Source: Galeruca laticollis
Taxonomy: Eukaryota; Arthropoda; Insecta; Coleoptera; Chrysomelidae
DNA: 64,000 nucleotides
Assembly (NCBI GenBank): GCA_963921935.1
Contig: OY998184.1
Location: 31,939,256 to 32,003,255 of the forward strand
Reading direction: 5' to 3'
Within the stretch, counting starts at the first letter, position 1. Each line of letters begins with the position of its first letter. The position numbers and the translations under genes were made by a program. Shown here piece after piece: positions 58,081 through 64,000 of this stretch. Below the pieces are notes generated by a model. That model searched no databases. It was not told where the DNA came from and saw only the letters and a program-made list of their open reading frames with translations.

Positions 58081-58340
58081 CCGTGTGTTTTGTTTATTTA
58101 CATTTTATCTAGGTTTATTTCAATAAGGTTTACTCATTTCCGTTTTATTTAAACCTTATTTATTATTCAACAAAAAATTGAGCAATAAAAATTCCTTCAA
58201 AAATGTCCCATTTGTTCCTAGAAGGCCTTGATGTAACGTATGGGATAGTTTCCATGGAAAAAATGATGTCTTCTAACAAATAGTTTACATTTACTTTCTA
58301 TCTATGACAGTAAACGTAATTAGTAAGAGGTAGCGATTTG
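58081..58340. other. Short spacer
   Basis: The LINE frame ends near LENRM at 58072. The following AT-rich stretch has no recognised content. Confidence 0.4.
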
Positions 58341-59275
58341 TTTTTTAAATATGCCGATTATAAATGAAGAAGCATTTGACATGCTTGCAGTTTATTTTGA
58401 AAACGCTGTTGTTGAAGAAAGAGAATATGCAGTAAGATCATCATTCAAGACACGTTTTTAAAAAATTAGCGAAACGATTAAACGAAACTGGTCAAATCCA
58501 TCCAGTTAGGTACAACTCAAAACAGAATACGGCAAACAAGACACTACGAAATATTATGAATGTTTAAGCCTATATAACTGCTCACACTCATTCTAGCATT
58601 CGAGCTGTGGTAAAAGATCTAGGGGTGTGATATTCATCAATTCAACGGATATTAAAAGACCTAAAGTGGCATACATATCATATTAATTTACATCAAGAAA
58701 GAAAGCCTGCAGATTTTGACCATCGACTGAATCATTGTCATTGATTATTGGAGTTGCTGAATAAAAACAAAACTTTTCTATCGCATATACCGATGAGGCC
58801 ACTTGTTCCAGTTCAGGGAAAGTCAACACACATGATGCGCATTATTGGCGGTAGCATAACCCACATTGTTAACGGGAAGTTCAATTTCAAAATAAATGGA
58901 GTGTCAATGTTTGGTACGGAATTTTAGGAGGAACAGTTATTGAGCCATATTTTTTGAGCAGCACTCAAATGCTGCAACATTTCTCTCAATTTTTGGAACA
59001 TGTCTTAATGTTCTACCTATATTGTTGGAGGATCTATTTTTTTAGGACCGAATAAATATGTGGTTTCAACAAGATGGCTGCCCAGCACACTATTCTCGAA
59101 ATGTGCAAGATTTTTTGAATGTGCAATTTCCAAATAAATCGATTGGTAAAAACGGCATTTTTCCTTGGTCGGCGAGGTCTCCCGACCAAATTCCGTTAAG
59201 CAAAACCAAGTCTATAGGTACTTTAGTCCGTAAAAGTTCACCTTTCCCTCCAGCCGTTATTTTACGTATATAATG
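58341..59275 (+). pseudogene. Mariner-like transposase relic (DUF4817-type)
   Basis: ATG at 58351 begins MPIINEEAFDMLAVYFENAV. Then IRAVVKDLG, SSIQRILKDLKWHTYHINLH, a region giving VNVWYGILGGTVIEPYFLSS, and the open block MWFQQDGCPAHYSRNVQDFL, NVQFPNKSIGKNG, WSARSPDQIPL. The QQDG and RSPD motifs are typical of this insect family; D of QQDG is the second catalytic acid, and the third (SPDL in relatives) survives as SPDQ. The first catalytic motif is disrupted near 58790. Many stops and shifts. No inverted ends found. Confidence 0.75.
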
Positions 59276-59349
59276 TGGTATTATAAGGGTGACGAAATAA
59301 AAGCTCATGTGTTGTTCTGAAATTAATAGAAAAATGAATGGTTTTAAAT

Positions 59350-60085
59350 ATTGAAACTAACAATTCCGCATCTGTGACCCTGAACAATATTCTATCATAA
59401 AATTGTCACTTGAATACATTTCTGGGGATATATCGTGTTAACAAACCGAAATTTCTCCAAAAATAACCAAAAATATAGTATATCTGGATTTATAGGACCC
59501 CCTGTACTCTATCTAGTCAGCTGAAAATCAGTGGGGTATATATGTGAGACATCTTAAATAATATTCAATCATAAAATTGGTCACTATAATACACTCTGGA
59601 GGCTGTATCGTACTAACAAACTGAACATTCTCCAAAAATGACAAAAATATGGTACTTCAAGTACCATAGCATCCGTTGTACTGGCGTTAGAGAACTAAAT
59701 ATCAATAAGGTTCATCTTTGAAACGCACTGAATAATATTCAATTATAAAATTGGTCACTTGTATATACTCCGGAGGCTGTATCGTGCTAACAATCTGAAA
59801 TTTCCCCAAAAATGTCAAAAATGTCGAACTTAAAGTACTATAGCACTTGCTGTACTGGCTCTGGTGAGCTGAGTATCAATTGGGTTCATTTGTGTGATGT
59901 CCTGAATAATATTTAATAATAAAATTGGTAACTTGTTGAACTCCATAGGCTGTATCGTGCTAACAAACTGAAATTTCTCAAAAAAAGCAAAAAGTCTTAC
60001 TTCATCTGTAACATGTCCTTAACAATATGCAATCATAAAATTGGTGAATTGTTGCACTCCGGAGGCTGTATCGTGCTAACAAGAC
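59350..60085. repeat. 174-bp tandem satellite, ~4 units
   Basis: The word ATAAAATTGGT(C)AC recurs at about 59397, 59571, 59745, 59919 and 60035: three steps of 174 bp and a last step of about 116 bp (internally deleted unit). Each unit also contains GGAGGCTGTATCGTGCTAAC and CTGAAATTTCTCC. Copies are diverged. The array stops at an LTR that begins at 60087. Confidence 0.9.
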
Positions 60086-60086
60086 A

Positions 60087-60498
60087 TGTAACGAAAAGTG
60101 GCCGACGACGACGACATACACACAGGATTTTTTTTCTAAAAACTGTTTTTTCGTGTTGTTGTTAATGGAAAACGTAATTTTTTTTCAAAATTCCAACTTT
60201 TTTGGGGTAAACCAATACTTTTCTCGCATATTAGATAGGTTGGGCGGAAAAGTAATATATTTTTGACAGAACAATGCTTATTGTATTCCATATATACATA
60301 AACATATTTAAAATCAAAAACAATATTTCTTACCCGCAATTAATAGAAAAACAACATTTAAAGCTAATATTTCATAAAACTAAATGACACGATCTTTCAA
60401 AATATTTTACAATGATATAATATATCTGAATGACGTTCAAGCCATCTAAAAACGAAATAAACCTAAATACAAAATAAAACTTAATAGGTTTATTTACA
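60087..60498 (-). repeat. 3' LTR (TGTAA...TTACA) of gypsy-type element 2
   Basis: 412 bp bounded by TGTAAC at 60087 and TTTACA at 60498, the TG..CA pattern of LTRs. On the minus strand it directly follows a purine-rich GGCGGGGGAGA tract, a polypurine tract, and the end of the integrase frame. The LTR lies within or at the edge of the 174-bp satellite. The opposite LTR is not in the window. Confidence 0.75.
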
Positions 60499-60796
60499 TC
60501 TCCCCCGCCAAAAAATTATCCCTCTTAAGAAATTATTAAAAATCTCGTATATATGGGACTAGTTTTGTAATATGATAAAGGTTGGATTCAACATTTTTGT
60601 GTCCGGTATCTATTCTATAAATTGAATCTCCAATGTTTTTCCAATATTTTAAATGGACCGATTTTTAATTCATCTAATTTTTTTCTGTTCAATCGATTAC
60701 CATTTTCTACATAAACATAATCTCCTATATTTAGTTTACATCCTACCCTATTTTTATCAAAATGTGTCTTAATATAGTTATGTGATTTAATAGTAA

Positions 60797-61233
60797 TTTT
60801 TTGTGTAACAGGAAAAAAATTTGACATTTTATCTCTGTTGACAGGTAACAAAATACAACTTTTCCCGAAATTACTTTTTCCCCGGATATATATACATATA
60901 GATAAAGGAAGATATTTGATTTTAGAATATTTTATTGAACATAAGTTACATTTCCTTTATATCAAGAGACATTTTTTAACTGTATATTTTCCAAAATAAC
61001 TACTAAACAATCACTGAAATCGCAATTTTTGAATCAAATCACAGAATTAAATTGACATATATTTGATTACTTTGAAGTTTTCCTTAGCAACGCAGGTCTA
61101 ATTGTCGTTATAACTACAACAGCTTACTAGTTTAAAAATTCAAATTTCATATCGATAACATTCTGACTTTAATATATTGTAATAATATGTTCTTTCACTA
61201 TCAAATCGTCGTTTTTCCTGTCACAGAAAAAAA
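60797..61233. mobile_element. Short MITE in the integrase
   Basis: Inverted ends TTTTTTGTGTAACAGGAAAA (60797) and the complement TTTTTCCTGTCACAGAAAAA (about 61212-61231). About 430 bp, no coding. Together with the hairpin next to it, it separates DRKIALE from IKSHNY in the integrase. Confidence 0.6.
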
Positions 61234-61238
61234 TAGTG

Positions 61239-61354
61239 TATTATACACGGGAAAAATATTAGATTTTAGCTCTCGGTTTTTTGTCTTCCTCCGCTTCGCG
61301 TCGGGACAACATAACCTCGAGCTAAAGTCTAATACTTTTTTCCCTTGTATAATA
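61239..61354. repeat. 116-bp hairpin element
   Basis: Near-perfect inverted arms of about 38 bp: TATTATACACGGGAAAAATA at 61239 and the complement TTTTTTCCCTTGTATAATA ending at 61354. The arms include GGGAAAAA(A)TATTAGA(T/C)TTTAGCTC. The central loop is GC-rich (CCTCCGCTTCGCGTCGGGAC), unlike the surroundings. Confidence 0.85.
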
Positions 61355-62396
61355 AATAACTATTTCTAAGGCAATTTTTCTATCCGGTGACAAATTATTC
61401 TGAACAATTTTATGTTTCAATTCATCTGGTAAAATAATGGTATCTTTTCCTTCCAACAAATATTTAGGCGAAAAACCGGTCTGTTTCATTATATCTTTTT
61501 GTACATTCGTGCGCAATTGTAGTCCATACTAGTTTGTTTTTCCCTTCATTTATCTTGCATCTAATTTTATTAACTAAAGTCTGGTTTAACCTTTCATTGA
61601 AACAGTAAGAAAACGGTGCATTTACCGCTGTAAAAATAATGGATATGTTTTTTTCATTTAGAAAAGTTTTAAAGTCCTTTTAATTGATATCCGGATATTA
61701 GTAGGTTAAAATCATGCCAATTTTATGCTCATTTGTTACTTTTCCAATAAGGCTTATAAAATCTTTAGAATTTGGTATCTTTGAGGTTAACATATAAGCA
61801 TATCTTGTGAAATGGTCCACTAGAAGGTGTAAATATGTTTTTGTAGACCGTCTGCCACCAAATACACCAATTGTGTCTATTGGGTAAGTTGCCGGACCTA
61901 AATGAGACATTAATCCAAATTTAAATTTTCATCTTGTTTTATTTTTAATACAAATTTTATAGTCCGTTTTAAAAAGGCATGGAGTAATAAAAGCTCATTA
62001 GGTATTCAAAACCGATACAGGGTGTATAATAAAATATCTCCGAAGTTTATCTAATTTTGTACTAAAATTTCTCATTTGTTACGAATTTCAGGTAGACACA
62101 CCCCGTAACTCTGTATTCGGTTGGGTCGCCTATTGTATTGAAAGGGTCGTTCTATTGTATTTGAATGAACAAATAAACAATTTAATCCTCAGAGGCGTGC
62201 AATCAGGACAAAACAAACAAATAATAAACATAAAATATTATATAAAAAATAGGTATCAACTTTACTACTAATATACCGTTTACAATAGGAGTGGAAAAAA
62301 GAAAAATGCAGGAATAAAGTACGAATTAATGTAATATTTATAAAAAAAAGTCTAACAAATAATAGTAGTAACAAACACAAAAACTAGTCTATATAT

Positions 62397-63406
62397 CAGA
62401 ATCAGACGATTCTGTTGAGCTTCCATTATTAACATTGATTCTAAATGGTTCAATCATGTGTTCACTTATATGATCCATTTCCCACATATTTATTCCTTCT
62501 TGTATCACGTGTTCAACACATTTCTTTCAGTTTTCTTTGGTTACGTTACCTAACGCGTCTTCGAATAAAACTTTTACGTCACTCATTTTGAATGTCGTAT
62601 TCTTTCTTGAAACTTCCCCTTTCACTTGGACCCATATTGATTCTATGGGATTGAGTTGACAGTGATAAGGAGGAAGCCTCAGCACCGTTATACCACGCGG
62701 TGATGCCATTTGATCTACAACGTATCTACTATATTTGTGTTTATGTGAATTGGCCAGTTGCAAGAGCTCATTTTTCAGCGGGTTATCTGGGCATTCAATA
62801 TTTTTCGAGGTTAGCCAATCGTGGATATCCTGTTTACGCCATGCAGTTGAAGGTAATTTCTCCACTAACCTGGAGTGATAACTTGCGTTATCCATAACAA
62901 TGACTGAGCCCGTTGGAATTAGATCTAACATTTGTGAGAAATATTCTTCGGAAACGTCTGCATTCATATCTTCATGATAATCTCCGGTTTGCTTCGACTC
63001 AAAGCACAACAATCCACCTTTAACAAAACCTTCGGCACTTCCGATACGAGTAATGATGAGTCGACGTCCTTTTCCTGCTGGTGGATTGAGGCCTGTTGAC
63101 CACCCTTCAAGACCTGCCTGCCTCCGACTTTTGACATTCGTGTCTTGCCAAAACATTGAAACAGTATGACCTTCATTTCATGTTTCCATTTTTTTTCTCC
63201 TTCATTAAATTATCAATTGTTGTTTTTGAAACACCCATCATTGTTGCAGTAATCTCCACAGTTTCATCAACACTTCCTGTCAAATTCATGATTTTTCTTC
63301 TAATTTCTTCGTTCTTCAACGAGGAATAGCAATGTAATATCAGATTTTTTTCGTTCAGCGACAATGGGCCAACTTTACGTCGCTTAGATCGTGATAAATC
63401 CTCCAT
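62397..63406 (-). pseudogene. IS630/Tc1/mariner transposase, copy C, internally deleted
   Basis: The N-terminus MEDLSRSKRRKVGPLSLNEK runs to LMKEKKNGN, then jumps directly to FWQDTNVKSRRQAGLEGW; the matching region of copy B shows the missing part is about 115 residues, including the second HTH and the first catalytic motif YLDETW. From there 209 codons are open (VIVMDNASYHSRLVEKLPST, LPPYHCQLNPIESIWVQVKG) until a stop at 62527; the C-terminal VIQE..ESSDSDI follows. No enzyme activity is expected, but the ends are kept, so it could move in trans. It is otherwise less damaged than copy B. Confidence 0.85.
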
Positions 63407-63795
63407 ATCTGGTCGAATTTGGTTGGAACACTATATAGTTGGAAGGTGTAGTTAGGTGTTTGTCTCGTGTGATGAGAAGAGAACTTGTATAGATGAACAA
63501 AAATAAACACCAGTTAACAATAACGGAAAAAATAATAACAAATAACAGTAATAATGGGGAAATCAATCAACACAGCAGTTTCTCCAGAACAGATGAACTG
63601 TAAATTGAAAATATTCAACCTTTCCGCTACTTTTATAGTTGAAAAGTTCTAGTAAGTACATTGTATTATGGGGGCATTTTCATAGAACTGAAAAGACTAT
63701 ATTTCACAATGATAAAACCATTTTTGAGCTACCTGTTTGTCAAGTTTCACCAATTACCTGCTAATTGGGTGAAATAATCGGCAAATGGGGTTGGT

Positions 63796-63912
<117 letters not shown>

Positions 63913-64000
63913 TATTTGTATAAAATTGTTATTAACATTTATTTTATTATTTATTGTATGTAGGATTATAACTACCTGGAGCTTAGTGGAGGGACTCGTC

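Larger units (their letters stand above)
60538..61961 (-). pseudogene. Integrase of gypsy-type element 2
   Basis: From 61955 downward: CIKNKTR and KFGLMSHLGPATYP (end of the HHCC domain), IDTIGVFGGRRSTKTYLHLL, VDHFTRYAYMLTSKIPNSKD, then FTAVNAPFSYCFNERLNQTL, TGFSPKYLLEG, LPDELKHKIVQNNLSPDRKI. After a MITE block, IKSHNYIKTHFDKNRVGCKL, YVYVENGNRLNRKKLDELKI and a C-terminal end KLVPYIRDF. The first Asp (IDTIG) and the Glu (FNERLN) remain; the second Asp site reads ILTYx with a stop. The upstream reverse transcriptase is cut off by the IS630/mariner copy C inserted at TA 61960-61961. Confidence 0.75.

Noticed and set aside
45733..61962. Composite transposon formed by copies B and C
   Set aside because: Each copy has its own TA duplication and splits a different retroelement. 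There is no shared outer duplication.

Overview
This window is AT-rich, spliceosomal-intron-bearing animal DNA, almost certainly from an insect with a large, transposon-swollen genome. A beetle is my guess, from the mixture of element families rather than from any diagnostic gene. No bacterial operons, rRNA, tRNA or CRISPR were seen. Nearly everything recognisable is transposable-element sequence in various states of decay. The one clear host gene encodes a small secreted cysteine-containing protein. Its two visible coding exons lie at 6658-7091 and 27814-28204 and join in frame across a 20.7 kb intron.

Layout. 1-2000: minus-strand LINE ORF1 (gag-like) remnant with an internal triplication. 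3044-5577: two-gene Harbinger element. 6658-7091: host exon 1. The intron (7092-27813) holds a pogo-like element (7372-15702) containing a FLYWCH-MULE, which is split by an IS630/Tc1/mariner element (7958-10983) that itself carries a second MULE piece. It then holds two more IS630/mariner-type transposase relics, a second pogo-type transposase (20077-21570), and a third pogo-like element (22362-25464) split by a 704-bp foldback MITE. 27814-28204: host exon 2. 28213-31187: a dispersed repeat, an internally deleted LINE and an unrecognised broken zinc-finger-type reading frame. 31200-36540: Jockey-like LINE on the minus strand. 37882-42581: fourth pogo-like element, the best preserved, with a PHD-like C-terminus. 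42881-54087: a Copia element split by a Ty3/gypsy element, which is split by a second IS630/mariner copy (45733-48306); a piggyBac (50613-53126) sits at the gypsy 3' end. 54952-58080: R4/Dong-like LINE interrupted by a 1.1 kb MITE. 58350-59275: mariner-like relic. 59350-60085: 174-bp tandem satellite. 60087-61961: 3' part of a second Ty3/gypsy-type element on the minus strand. 61962 to the window end: third copy of the same IS630/mariner family, internally deleted and carrying a long AT microsatellite.

Insertion order could be read in several places because terminal inverted repeats and TA, TTAA or TATA target duplications are visible and the host reading frame resumes across the insert. The most notable family is the IS630/Tc1/mariner element present three times. 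By my count 82 residues lie between its second and third catalytic acidic residues (DD82E-like). One copy contains a foreign MULE transposase segment. I found no convincing new cellular system. The novelty candidates are this element, the triplicated zinc-knuckle region of the first LINE, a short cysteine repeat in the Jockey ORF1, the foldback MITE, and two unclassified repeats.
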